Program-made: the position numbers and the translations under genes
In this document: piece by piece, positions 8,759-17,116 of the stretch
How positions within the stretch are numbered: the first letter of the stretch is position 1
How the letters are laid out: each line of letters begins with the position of its first letter
The notes under the pieces: model-generated
The model's database searches: none
What the model saw: only the letters and a program-made list of their open reading frames with translations
What the model was told of the DNA's origin: nothing
From: Prolixibacteraceae bacterium
Lineage (GTDB): Bacteria; Bacteroidota; Bacteroidia; Bacteroidales; Prolixibacteraceae
Length of the DNA: 63,816 nucleotides
Assembly (NCBI GenBank): GCA_009773765.1
Contig: WTWZ01000007.1
Location: 1 to 63,816, forward strand
Direction: 5' to 3'

Positions 8759-10039
8759 TTAATACGCAAACAGCGGAAAATCCTTCATCATCTGATGTAC
8801 TTTTCCGCCTACAAGTTTCAGCGTGTTTTCATCTTCAATATTTGAAATAACTTCGTCAATCAACTGAACAATAACCGGCATCAAATCTTCTTTTACGCCA
8901 CGGGTTGTAATTGCTGGTGTTCCAACTCTTATTCCTGAAGTCTGGAACGGGCTGCGGCTATCGAACGGAACCATGTTTTTATTTACGGTGATTTCGGCTT
9001 TCACCAAAGTATTTTCCACTTGTTTACCCGTAATTTCAGGGAATTTGGAACGCAGATCAATCAGCATCGAGTGGTTATCTGTTCCCCCTGAAATTACTTT
9101 GTAACCCAAATCCATAAACGCTTTTGCCATTGCTTTTGCATTAACAATTACCTGTTTCTGATATTCTTTGTACTCTGGTGCCAGGGCTTCTCCAAAAGCA
9201 ACTGCTTTTGCTGCAATCACATGTTCCAGCGGTCCGCCCTGCTGACCTGGAAAAATGGCAGAATCCAGTAATGCCGACATCATTTTCACTTCGCCTTTTG
9301 GCGTTTTCAACCCCCACGGATTTTCAAAATCTTTTCCAATCAGAATAATTCCGCCACGCGGGCCACGCAATGTTTTATGGGTTGTCGATGTTACAACGTG
9401 TGCATATTCCAGCGGATTTTTCAACCATCCGGCGGCGATTAATCCGGCAGGGTGTGCCATGTCAATCATCAGCAAAGCGCCAATTTTATCGGCAATTTCG
9501 CGCATACGTTTGTAATCCCAGTCGCGGCTGTATGCAGAAGCGCCGCCAATAATCAGTTTTGGTTTGTGTTCCAGCGCCAGTGTTTCCATTTGGCCATAAT
9601 CCACCAAATTGGTGTCTTCCTTTACCATGTATGCAATGGGATTGTATAAAATTCCCGAAGAGTTAACAGGCGAACCATGCGAAAGATGCCCTCCATGCGA
9701 TAAATTCAAACCTAAAAAAGAATCGCCGGGTTGTAAAATCACACTTAAAACAGCGGCATTTGCCTGCGCGCCCGAGTGAGGCTGAACGTTAGCCCATTCG
9801 GCGCCATACAATTCTTTAATGCGATCTATTGCCAGTTGCTCGGTCATATCCACAAACTGGCAACCGCCGTAATAACGCTTTCCCGGGTAACCTTCGGCAT
9901 ATTTATTGGTCATTACCGAACCCATTGCTTCCAAAACCTGGTCGCTTACAAAGTTTTCCGATGCTATTAATTCGATGCCTCCCAACTGACGCAAGCGCTC
10001 TTTCTCAATGATTTCGAAAACCAAATTATCTCTATTCAT
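8759..10039 (-). CDS. glyA: Serine hydroxymethyltransferase
   Basis: This 426-aa PLP enzyme interconverts serine and glycine and produces methylene-tetrahydrofolate. Diagnostic segments are [10 protein letters not shown] near the N-terminus, [13 protein letters not shown], the PLP-lysine motif [12 protein letters not shown], and [13 protein letters not shown] chose the ATG of [10 protein letters not shown] longer frame begins with TTG at 10072, but that position overlaps a perfect promoter -7 element and is not conserved SHMT sequence. Length and domain are complete. This is a housekeeping gene of one-carbon metabolism. Confidence 0.97.
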   Translation of the reverse strand: MNRDNLVFEIIEKERLRQLGGIELIASENFVSDQVLEAMGSVMTNKYAEGYPGKRYYGGCQFVDMTEQLAIDRIKELYGAEWANVQPHSGAQANAAVLSVILQPGDSFLGLNLSHGGHLSHGSPVNSSGILYNPIAYMVKEDTNLVDYGQMETLALEHKPKLIIGGASAYSRDWDYKRMREIADKIGALLMIDMAHPAGLIAAGWLKNPLEYAHVVTSTTHKTLRGPRGGIILIGKDFENPWGLKTPKGEVKMMSALLDSAIFPGQQGGPLEHVIAAKAVAFGEALAPEYKEYQKQVIVNAKAMAKAFMDLGYKVISGGTDNHSMLIDLRSKFPEITGKQVENTLVKAEITVNKNMVPFDSRSPFQTSGIRVGTPAITTRGVKEDLMPVIVQLIDEVISNIEDENTLKLVGGKVHQMMKDFPLFAY

Positions 10040-10069
10040 TTTTGGATTTATCTTAAAATTTGAATGTGC

Positions 10070-10077
10070 CAAAGTTA
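10070..10077 (-). promoter_or_regulatory. -7 promoter element upstream of glyA
   Basis: The minus strand reads TAACTTTG, a perfect match to the Bacteroidota -7 consensus TAnnTTTG. It lies 30 bases before the chosen glyA ATG. No clear -33 element is visible. Confidence 0.4.
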
Positions 10078-10256
10078 ATATATTTTAGGGCAGGCCTTGA
10101 ATAAACCCATTTCAAATGGCTATTAGTTTTTAACATTTAACTCACAGTTTTGAAATCCAGTCACCAGGGGAAAAAAGTAAAAAAAAAAGGATGATTGAAA
10201 TATTCTCATTGTTACCTGTTTTGGAATTGAAGACAGATCAATTTTTGAAAAAAGTT

Positions 10257-11507
10257 TTAAACTTTAAATAATTCCGGTTTTGCCTGCCCAAAATATTTTT
10301 GAAAAAGTGCAAACCGATGCGATTTGGAATGCGATTTTTTCTGACGTAAAAAATCGAAATGTAAAGGTGAATACCGCTCCATTTCGGCCAAATATTCCTT
10401 TAAAAACACGGAATTGTTTAAACCTACCGATTCAATGGCCATGGTTTCGATGCTGCGGTTCATTAAATTCAGGAATACATCAACATTCGGCGCTTCAAAA
10501 CATTTCATTTCTTTCAGCGCCGCCCTTCCAAAATGGATGGTACGGTTTACAAATTCACCGAGATTATTTTGTTTCAGCGATGAACACATGGTTTTTGTAT
10601 TTGCATCGGCATCCTCCTTCATATCCTGAATATCGTCGATCATTTGCAGGTAAATACCGTAGCCGAAAAGCGCCTGTTGTTCATGTTTCGTAAGTTTTCC
10701 TGCCACCAGGTAACCATCGGCAAGAACAGATGCCCCACCCTTTTCAAAACATACCCGCTGAATTTCGCTTTCGGCTAATCCCCCGGTTTTTAACAATTTC
10801 AAACTATCGGTTTGCCCTTTTTGAATTGCGTATAAACTTTCATAAACTTCCGGAAAATCAATTCGTTTGTATTGTTCCTCAAACATGCCAACCAATTGAA
10901 ACAATTGTGTTTCGGTATGATTTATTGGTGAAATATTTTCGCCATGCAACCGCCGGTTAAAACGTTCGCTGAATTCACTTTTTTCTTTCCCCGTAATGTT
11001 TGGATTGTCGAGTAAATTATCGCTGTAAGGGTAAATCATACTGTATGCAAATACCGAAGGGGTAATTTCAACAGGTAAATTCATCATTAGCTGAAGGCCA
11101 TTCATTATCCAAACGTTTCGCAAGCCCTGGTAAATATTTTCGGGCGAAAGTTCGGGGCCAAATTCGCGCGACTGGTAAAAAAAATCCTTGCTCACCCCCC
11201 TGAATTGTTCAGAAAGGATGATTTCAAGATGAGCCTCTTCGAAATCGAAAATGCTTTGTAAAAACGACCTGAATACCGGAAAGAATTTACTTTCAGGATT
11301 GCTCGTTTTCAGTTTTTTTATAGCTGACCGCGATTGCAGCGATTTCATTTTTAACTGAATTTGTTCAAAATTGTTCTCCCTTTCCAGTTGATCAGATTCT
11401 GAATAAGCACGATTAAAAACAGGAAAACTGGTTGGACTTTTTTCCCAGATATTGATAAAATGGTTGATGTAAGAATCTACAGTTTGCATGGCTTGTTGTT
11501 TGAGCAT
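10257..11507 (-). CDS. Class 1 isoprenoid-biosynthesis-fold protein
   Basis: This 416-aa cytoplasmic, mostly helical protein carries a DDIQD motif in GYGIYLQMIDDIQDMKED, like the second Asp-rich motif of trans-prenyltransferases. An upstream NLLDN-containing segment (YSDNLLDNPN, near residue 160) may take the place of the first motif. I recognise it as a class 1 isoprenoid-fold protein, a lineage related to polyprenyl synthases. The degenerate first motif makes its exact reaction uncertain: it could bind prenyl diphosphates without chain extension. It stands alone between glyA and the toxin-antitoxin pair. Start and stop are clear. Confidence 0.65.
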   Translation of the reverse strand: MLKQQAMQTVDSYINHFINIWEKSPTSFPVFNRAYSESDQLERENNFEQIQLKMKSLQSRSAIKKLKTSNPESKFFPVFRSFLQSIFDFEEAHLEIILSEQFRGVSKDFFYQSREFGPELSPENIYQGLRNVWIMNGLQLMMNLPVEITPSVFAYSMIYPYSDNLLDNPNITGKEKSEFSERFNRRLHGENISPINHTETQLFQLVGMFEEQYKRIDFPEVYESLYAIQKGQTDSLKLLKTGGLAESEIQRVCFEKGGASVLADGYLVAGKLTKHEQQALFGYGIYLQMIDDIQDMKEDADANTKTMCSSLKQNNLGEFVNRTIHFGRAALKEMKCFEAPNVDVFLNLMNRSIETMAIESVGLNNSVFLKEYLAEMERYSPLHFDFLRQKKSHSKSHRFALFQKYFGQAKPELFKV

Positions 11508-11697
11508 AAAGTTAAATAAACGAACAACAACTCTGGCATTTTTTAGACGAACGAATCATTTTAACAGGGTGAACGCTAAATTGGAAACGGTGATTTCAGA
11601 ATTCAAAAATATTATGAGGTTAGCATACTGACTACCTGATTTAAAAATTACCAATCCTGCTGTTAAACCTGTCGTCTGAATTGATTATCTTCGTTGC

Positions 11698-12000
11698 ATG
11701 AATGTAAAACAGAAACCGATATTTGAAAAGCGCATTTTCTGGGATGTGAACTTTGAGCAGATTGATTATGATGCCAAGGCAAACTTCGTAATTGAACGGG
11801 TTTTTGAAAGGGGTGATGTTGAAGATATCCGTCAATGCCGAAGGTACTATGGGGATGAAAAAATTACTCAGGTTTTAATAAACACCCGGTTTTTGCCTGA
11901 GCACAGAATACATCTTGCCAGCGCGATTATTGATAGACCACTCGAAGAATTCAGATGTTATATATTAAGACAGTTGAACCCGGGACTTTATCCCTATTAA
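11698..12000 (+). CDS. DUF6922-type antitoxin-like protein
   Basis: This 100-aa protein has the pattern IFEKRIFWDVNFEQIDYDAKANFVIERVFERGD, then a region rich in Arg, Tyr and Asp. This resembles the DUF6922 family often found before AbiEii-type nucleotidyltransferase genes. The coding sequence overlaps the next gene by 46 bases in another frame, which suggests tight coupling and control of relative dosage. By analogy with AbiE systems it should neutralise the downstream toxin, possibly also as a DNA-binding autorepressor. A TATCTTCG element at 11686-11693 immediately precedes the ATG, so the transcript could be nearly leaderless. The antitoxin role is inferred from context. Confidence 0.7.
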   Translation: MNVKQKPIFEKRIFWDVNFEQIDYDAKANFVIERVFERGDVEDIRQCRRYYGDEKITQVLINTRFLPEHRIHLASAIIDRPLEEFRCYILRQLNPGLYPY

Positions 12001-12581
12001 AGGATTTGATGGAAATTCGTTCGCTTCAACCTTTTTCACTGGTTGGGGGAACAGCCTTGTCTCTGCGTTACGGCCACCGCAGTTCTGTTGATTTGGATTT
12101 ATTTTATCATGAAGAATTCGATAGTACTTTAATAGAAGAGGAATTAAAAAGCAACTTTGGCGATGATTTTTTCACAGAAGGAGGACACAAAAATTTTGGC
12201 ATTTTCTGTTACATCAAAAAAATAAAAGTGGATATTGTTAGTTTTCCACATTTACCCATTGCACCGTTTGAAATTGAACAACGAATCCGCTTTTACAGCA
12301 GCGCTGATATTGCAGCCATGAAAATTCAAGCCATTTTAGGACGTGGCAAAAAAAAGGATTTTTGGGATTTGCATGAGTTATTAAAACACTTTTCACTGCA
12401 ACAAATCATGGATTGGCATAAACAGAAATATCCTAATCAAATGCTTGCAATCAGTATTCCGAATGCCATAACTTATTTTACTGATGCTGACGAAAGCGAA
12501 ACACCTGTCAGCTTTAAAAAGCAAACCTGGGAAAGTGTTAAAAAAAATATCAGCCGGGTTGTAAGTGACTATTTAAGGTAA
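11955..12581 (+). CDS. AbiEii/AbiGii-family nucleotidyltransferase toxin
   Basis: This 208-aa protein has the hallmark motif GGTALSLRYGHRSSVDLDLF near residues 30-49. The nucleotidyltransferase glycines and metal-binding Asp-x-Asp (DLD) are intact, and KIQAILGRGKKKDFWDLHEL follows. Family members of the AbiE and MenT type transfer nucleotides, in studied cases to tRNA, and arrest growth, often aborting phage infection. It overlaps the DUF6922-like gene, forming a type IV-like toxin-antitoxin pair. All key residues are present, so the toxin is probably active. It converges on yebC with seven bases between the stops. Confidence 0.88.
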   Translation: MLYIKTVEPGTLSLLKDLMEIRSLQPFSLVGGTALSLRYGHRSSVDLDLFYHEEFDSTLIEEELKSNFGDDFFTEGGHKNFGIFCYIKKIKVDIVSFPHLPIAPFEIEQRIRFYSSADIAAMKIQAILGRGKKKDFWDLHELLKHFSLQQIMDWHKQKYPNQMLAISIPNAITYFTDADESETPVSFKKQTWESVKKNISRVVSDYLR

Positions 12582-12588
12582 ATGCCGA

Positions 12589-13299
12589 TTAGGCAATATT
12601 TGTGTAAACCGCCTGCACATCATCGTCTTCTTCCAGTTTATCTATCAGTTTTTCAATATCAACCAGTTGTTCTTCGGCAAATTCAACAGGGGTAGTCGGA
12701 AAGCGCTTTAACACGGCTTTTGTAACCTGAATTTTTAAATTTTCGAGCGCGTGTGCCATTACTCCAAATGATGTATAATCGGAATAAACATAAACTGTTC
12801 CTTCGTTTTCCTCAATTTCTTCCAAACCGGCATCAATCAATTCCAATTCCAAATCTTCAAGGTTCATTCCCCCGGGTTTGTGAAATTCGAAAACCGCTTT
12901 TCTTGAGAACATAAATTCAAGCGACCCGGTTGGGCCCAATGTTCCGTGAAATTTATTGAAATAACTTTTTACATTGGCTATAGTACGGGTGGTATTATCG
13001 GTGGCACATTCAACAAAAATAAGAACACCGTGCGGGCCTTTTCCTTCGTAATTTACTTCTGTAAAGTCAGCGGCATCTTTCCCTGTGGCACGTTTTATTG
13101 CCGCATCGATATTGGCTTTGGGCATGTTTTGCGCTTTAGCGTTTAAAATTGCCGTACGGAGCGCTGCATTTGTATCGGCTTCGGGCCCACCTTCTTTGGC
13201 TGCAATGGTTATTTTCTTTGCAATTTTTGGAAAAATCCTCGACATTTTGTCCCACCGTTTTTCTTTGGCCGCCCTGCGGTATTCAAATGCTCTTCCCAT
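12589..13299 (-). CDS. yebC: YebC/PmpR-family protein
   Basis: This 236-aa protein opens with the family signature [20 protein letters not shown] and continues with [16 protein letters not shown] and [15 protein letters not shown]. YebC/TACO1 proteins bind nucleic acid. Some act as transcription regulators, and others help ribosomes translate difficult stretches such as polyproline. Length is normal for the family. A promoter-like pair lies just upstream. It is a conserved housekeeping gene with no functional link to the neighbouring toxin-antitoxin pair. Confidence 0.95.
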   Translation of the reverse strand: MGRAFEYRRAAKEKRWDKMSRIFPKIAKKITIAAKEGGPEADTNAALRTAILNAKAQNMPKANIDAAIKRATGKDAADFTEVNYEGKGPHGVLIFVECATDNTTRTIANVKSYFNKFHGTLGPTGSLEFMFSRKAVFEFHKPGGMNLEDLELELIDAGLEEIEENEGTVYVYSDYTSFGVMAHALENLKIQVTKAVLKRFPTTPVEFAEEQLVDIEKLIDKLEEDDDVQAVYTNIA

Positions 13300-13329
13300 G
13301 AATTAAATCTTTTTTGAATAAATTTTGTG

Positions 13330-13361
13330 CGAAAATAAACAACTGAAACGACAATAACCAA
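13330..13361 (-). promoter_or_regulatory. Bacteroidota-type promoter for yebC
   Basis: On the minus strand TTGG (13361-13358) is followed after 20 bases by TATTTTCG (13337-13330). This differs from TAnnTTTG at one position. The yebC ATG lies 30 bases further on. Confidence 0.45.
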
Positions 13362-13364
13362 AAC

Positions 13365-13493
13365 TCAATTCACTTTTCGTGGTTTACAAACTTTTTCCTC
13401 TTTCTTCACCATTGCCCCACATTTTTTACACTGATATTTTGGTTGGCCGGAATTTTCGAAATCTTTCCTTTTACAGACTGGTTGTTTTCCCAT
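13365..13493 (-). CDS. Small zinc-ribbon protein (42 aa)
   Basis: This short gene begins at an ATG two bases after the stop of the phosphotransferase-RapZ fusion gene. It encodes 42 residues starting MGKQPVCKRKDFENSG. Cysteines in KYQCKKCGAMVKKEEKVC give CxxC-x8-C, with another cysteine at residue 7, as in a minimal zinc ribbon. The remainder is strongly basic (ending KPRKVN), so RNA binding is plausible. The tight spacing suggests translation with the RapZ-domain protein. No function is known to me. Confidence 0.7.
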   Translation of the reverse strand: MGKQPVCKRKDFENSGQPKYQCKKCGAMVKKEEKVCKPRKVN

Positions 13494-13495
13494 TA

Positions 13496-14923
13496 TTACA
13501 TTTGCTGTTCACGATGAAAAAGAACAACGTTAACCGAAAAATTGTTTCGAAGGTGTTCGGCCATTTTTTCGGCGGCGTAAACCGAGCGATGCCGTCCGCC
13601 GGTACACCCAAAACCCACAGAAAGATGTGTAAAATTCCTTTCGAGATAAGTTTTTACTGATTGGCCAACTATAACTTTTACCGCATTTAAAAAAATCCCG
13701 ATTTCTGATTTCTGTTCCAAAAATTCCTGAACTTCCCAATCTTTTCCTGTCAGGTTATTGTATTCAGGATAACGGCCGGGATTATTCAAAGCACGGCAGT
13801 CGAAAACATGTCCTCCGCCGTTTCCTGATGTATCGGCCGGATAACCGCTTTTGTAAGAAAAACTGCTGACTGTAACAGTTAAATTGTTTTTGGCCTGACC
13901 AATTTCCTTTAAAACTTCTGAATGGGCAAGTTGGCCTAAAACACTGAAAAGTTCAGGTATTTCAACTGGCAGGGCCACATCTTCCAGCAAAAGTTCCAGG
14001 TTTTTCAATGCAAACGGAATACTCTTCAGAAAATGTTCCTTTTTTTCGTAAAACCCCCTGAAACCGTACGCACCCATCGCCTGCATAATCCTTATCAACA
14101 CAAATCCTTTAAAATGAGCTTCGAAACCTTTATCATTTACAGGAATGTATTTTTTCAGTTCTGATACATAAAAATCGAATAATTGCTGCCTTACACTTTG
14201 CGGGATATCGGCCTTTCCATCATAAAGCAGCGATGCCAAATCGTATTGCAAAGCGCCACGCCGGCCACCCTGATAATCGATAAAATAAACCTCGCCATTT
14301 TTCAGCATCACGTTTCGCGACTGAAAATCACGGTATAAAAAATAATCAGAATCAGCGCTTAGCAAATAGTCGCAAAAAGCCTGGTAATCATCCTCGAGCG
14401 CTTGCTCGTCGAACTGAATTTTTGCCAGTTTCAGAAAGTAATATTTGAAATAATTCAAATCCCACATCATCGATTGCTTGTCGAATGCAGCACGTGGGTA
14501 ACAAACCGAGTAATCCAAATCTTTCCCTGCAACAATCTGAATCTTTGGGAGTACTTTCAACACTTTTTTGTATTGAGCAATGATGTTTTCCGAAAAACCT
14601 TCTTTCTCCCGTACTTCACTTAAAAAATCGAACAGCGTAACATCGCCCAAATCTTCGAGCAGGTATTTTTTTAAATCGGCGCTGACGGCATAAACCTCAG
14701 GAACCGGCAAATCGTTTATTTTGAAATGATTGGTAAACGACAAAAATGCAGTGTTTTCCTTCACATCGGCATTGAATGCCCCGATTACAGTCCTGGAAGA
14801 ACTGGTTAACCTGCAATATTCGCGGTACGAACCAGAACCGGGAAGCATGGAAAAATCGCCGGTTTTTTCATTGAAATGATTTTCGAAAAGTTGTATTATC
14901 TCGTTTTTTTCTGAAGTTTTCAA
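13496..14923 (-). CDS. Aminoglycoside-phosphotransferase/RapZ C-terminal domain fusion
   Basis: The N-terminal two thirds are an APH/choline-kinase fold with the catalytic loop YLFYRDFQSRNVML (catalytic Asp) and YFIDYQGGRRGALQYDLASL (metal-binding Asp). The last 150 residues match the RapZ C-terminal domain, ending IGFGCTGGRHRS-like (here VGFGCTGGRHRSVYAAE). RapZ is an RNA-binding RNase adaptor that controls amino-sugar synthesis in enterobacteria. The fused kinase domain resembles cell-wall sugar kinases such as AmgK. Regulation or recycling of amino sugars is therefore a reasonable inference. No ATG is near the N-terminus: TTG at 14923 is my choice, and TTG at 14959 would add 12 residues. 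Confidence 0.85.
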   Translation of the reverse strand: MKTSEKNEIIQLFENHFNEKTGDFSMLPGSGSYREYCRLTSSSRTVIGAFNADVKENTAFLSFTNHFKINDLPVPEVYAVSADLKKYLLEDLGDVTLFDFLSEVREKEGFSENIIAQYKKVLKVLPKIQIVAGKDLDYSVCYPRAAFDKQSMMWDLNYFKYYFLKLAKIQFDEQALEDDYQAFCDYLLSADSDYFLYRDFQSRNVMLKNGEVYFIDYQGGRRGALQYDLASLLYDGKADIPQSVRQQLFDFYVSELKKYIPVNDKGFEAHFKGFVLIRIMQAMGAYGFRGFYEKKEHFLKSIPFALKNLELLLEDVALPVEIPELFSVLGQLAHSEVLKEIGQAKNNLTVTVSSFSYKSGYPADTSGNGGGHVFDCRALNNPGRYPEYNNLTGKDWEVQEFLEQKSEIGIFLNAVKVIVGQSVKTYLERNFTHLSVGFGCTGGRHRSVYAAEKMAEHLRNNFSVNVVLFHREQQM

Positions 14924-14955
14924 CCTGTTAAAATTTAAAGTTCCACATTTTGATA

Positions 14956-14970
14956 CCAATTATAAATTGG
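14956..14970. promoter_or_regulatory. Inverted repeat between divergent genes
   Basis: CCAATTATAAATTGG has perfect 6-base arms around ATA. It lies between the RapZ-fusion gene (minus) and the YdcF gene (plus), so it could serve both. A binding protein is not identifiable. Confidence 0.35.
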
Positions 14971-14991
14971 ATTAATTGTACTTTTATCATC

Positions 14992-15726
14992 ATGAAAAAA
15001 GTAACGGGCAAAAGCAAAACCAAAAGTATTCAATTTTTGAGTATAGTCAGAAATTTGCTGACAGGAATTGGCATTTTCTTTTTGGCATGCATTATTCTGG
15101 CGCTTACCGAACAACCTTTCTGGGGTTATCACTGGCTGGGAACCAGTAAATCTGAACTGAAATGGAAACCCGAAGTAATTATTGTACTTGGTGGCGGTGG
15201 AATGCCCAGCCAATCGAATTTAATGCGGGGCTGGTATGTTGGAAACGCTGCAAAATCGTTCCCCGGTGCAACAGTTGTAGTTGCTATGCCCGGTGATATT
15301 TCTGACAGTTTGAGCACACCCCGGATCATGAAAAATGAACTGATTCTGAGAGGAGTAAAACCCGATAAAATTGTTTTTGAATTCGATGGCACCAACACCC
15401 GCGCGCAGGCTTTGAATTGCAAAAACCTGGTAAAAATGCAAACTCCAGTTTTGCTGGTTACTTCGCCCGAACACATGCGGCGGGCGGTACTCTGTTTCAG
15501 GAAAGCAGGTTTTGAAAAAGTAAATGGATTGCCCGCTTTTGAAAATGCGCTGGAAGCCGATTTAAAATTCGACGACGATAAACTGGGAGGAAATAAAACT
15601 CTTGTACCCGATGTTGGCGAAAGCATTAACGCCCGTTATCAACTCTGGAACCACCTGAAATACGAAATTTTAATTGCACGCGAAATAGTGGCGCTTGCAT
15701 ATTACAGATTAAGAGGGTGGATTTGA
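14992..15726 (+). CDS. YdcF family (DUF218) membrane-anchored protein
   Basis: I start this 244-aa protein at the ATG of MKKVTGKSKTKS, after which a single membrane helix follows (LLTGIGIFFLACIILAL). The DUF218 domain shows VIIVLGGGGMPSQSN, NTRAQALNCKNL and VTSPEHMRRAVLCF. YdcF-type proteins (SanA/ElyC relatives) act at the cell envelope and affect peptidoglycan or vancomycin permeability in some bacteria, but no enzymatic reaction is firmly assigned. It is divergent from the RapZ-fusion gene and convergent with DUF302. Confidence 0.87.
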   Translation: MKKVTGKSKTKSIQFLSIVRNLLTGIGIFFLACIILALTEQPFWGYHWLGTSKSELKWKPEVIIVLGGGGMPSQSNLMRGWYVGNAAKSFPGATVVVAMPGDISDSLSTPRIMKNELILRGVKPDKIVFEFDGTNTRAQALNCKNLVKMQTPVLLVTSPEHMRRAVLCFRKAGFEKVNGLPAFENALEADLKFDDDKLGGNKTLVPDVGESINARYQLWNHLKYEILIAREIVALAYYRLRGWI

Positions 15727-15733
15727 TTTCGAT

Positions 15734-16126
15734 TCAACGCAAATTTTCAATTACCCGTTTTAGTTTTTGCTGAACTTCCTCTGCTAAACTGCCAAGTGCA
15801 GGATTATTTACAGAAATCATCGAAGCGATCGGGTCAACCGCGGCAACTTCAATTTCGCCGTTTTCATGTTCCTGAACAATTACGTTGCATGGAAGAAAGA
15901 CGCCGATTTTATCTTCGGCTGATAAGGATTTGTATGCAAAATGAGGGTTACAGGCACCCAGTATTTTGTATTTTTTGAAATCAACATCAATTCTCTTTTT
16001 TAAAGTATCCTGCACATCAATTTCGGTTAATACTCCGAAACCTTCTTTTTTCAGTTCATTGGCAACTTTTTCAACAGCTTCATCGAAACTTGTGTTTTCC
16101 AATACTTTATTAAAAAAATAACTCAT
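15734..16126 (-). CDS. DUF302 domain protein
   Basis: This 130-aa protein matches DUF302: FDEAVEKVANELKKEGFGVL, then ILGACNPHFAYKSL, IGVFLPCNVIVQE and VDPIASM. DUF302 proteins bind heme or metal in some described cases and often occur with oxidative- or sulfur-stress genes, but the role is not established. Two conserved cysteines (GACNP and LPCNV) could bind a ligand. It is cytoplasmic, with no signal peptide, and monocistronic. Confidence 0.9.
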   Translation of the reverse strand: MSYFFNKVLENTSFDEAVEKVANELKKEGFGVLTEIDVQDTLKKRIDVDFKKYKILGACNPHFAYKSLSAEDKIGVFLPCNVIVQEHENGEIEVAAVDPIASMISVNNPALGSLAEEVQQKLKRVIENLR

Positions 16127-16234
16127 AATTTCTACATTTTATTTTCATCACTACAACAACAAATAACGGTGTAAATTGTTGCAGCCCTTTTTACTCACAT
16201 GTTGGCTCAAAGGTAAATATGCGTAAATGAAAAA

Positions 16235-17116
16235 CTATCTATTGGCCAGCCCCCTGCAATACCGATTTATCCAGCTTTCTCCCTTTAACAGGTTATGCCT
16301 GTCGAGAAACGCTTCAGTTTTTGCCAGCGTTTTTTTGAAGTATTTGGGGCTTTTGCTGTAGTTAAAAAATCCGTGTCCCTGTTTCTTGTAACCCACCAGT
16401 GTGCATTTATTGCCCTGTTGTTTCATAAGGTAATTAAACCTGTGCACATTTTCATAAGGAACTATTGTATCTGCTTTTCCATGCATAATTAAAGTCTCCG
16501 GTACATCAGGGGTTAAATGATGGACCGGGCTGAGTTCAAACTCGCGGCCAGCCAGTTTTTGCTGCCCATAACCTTTTTTGCCCGTGTCAACCACCGGATT
16601 GAAAAGCACCAGCAACATTGGAACTGAAGAAACTGTTAAATCGTCGGCAGCTTCGTTTATATCATCAATAACTGCTGTACAAGCTGCAAGGTGACCGCCT
16701 GCCGAACCACCCGATGCCACAATACGGTTGATATCAATTCCAAGTTCGTCACCGTGAATTTTAAGATAGCGGATGGCCGATTTTGCATCCTTTACACTTT
16801 CGAATGGCGTGGTTGAATGACGGGATTGCGTGCGGTAATCGGGACAAAATGCCACCATTCCGCGCGTGGCCAGGTATTCGGCCTGAAACTGAAACTGCGA
16901 TGGATCGCCTTTGACCCAACCCCCGCCAAAGAAAAATACAATGGCCGGAAGTTTTAAACCTGCAGGCGCCTGTGGCTTGTACATAACCATTTCCAACTCG
17001 ACCCCATCCACATTCTTATAAACAAAACTGCTTTTTTCAAATTTATAGGCCTGCGAAAAAAGCTGGGGGGCCGAAACAACAATCAAAAACAATATCGAAA
17101 CCAGTATTCTTTTCAT
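16235..17116 (-). CDS. Secreted alpha/beta hydrolase (esterase, COG0657-like)
   Basis: This 293-aa protein has a signal peptide (MKRILVSILFLIVVSAPQLF). The oxyanion-hole motif, usually HGGGW, reads FFGGGWVKGD here. The nucleophile elbow is SGGSAGGHLAA, the acid lies in HGKADTIVP and the base in GHGFFNY. The family includes carbohydrate acetyl esterases and lipolytic enzymes of the hormone-sensitive-lipase type. It starts one base after the stop of the M28 peptidase gene on the same strand, so the two are probably co-expressed exported hydrolases. Confidence 0.88.
   Translation of the reverse strand: MKRILVSILFLIVVSAPQLFSQAYKFEKSSFVYKNVDGVELEMVMYKPQAPAGLKLPAIVFFFGGGWVKGDPSQFQFQAEYLATRGMVAFCPDYRTQSRHSTTPFESVKDAKSAIRYLKIHGDELGIDINRIVASGGSAGGHLAACTAVIDDINEAADDLTVSSVPMLLVLFNPVVDTGKKGYGQQKLAGREFELSPVHHLTPDVPETLIMHGKADTIVPYENVHRFNYLMKQQGNKCTLVGYKKQGHGFFNYSKSPKYFKKTLAKTEAFLDRHNLLKGESWINRYCRGLANR

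Noticed and set aside
10040-10072. TTG-started extension of glyA
   Set aside because: It overlaps a perfect -7 element and precedes the conserved SHMT start.
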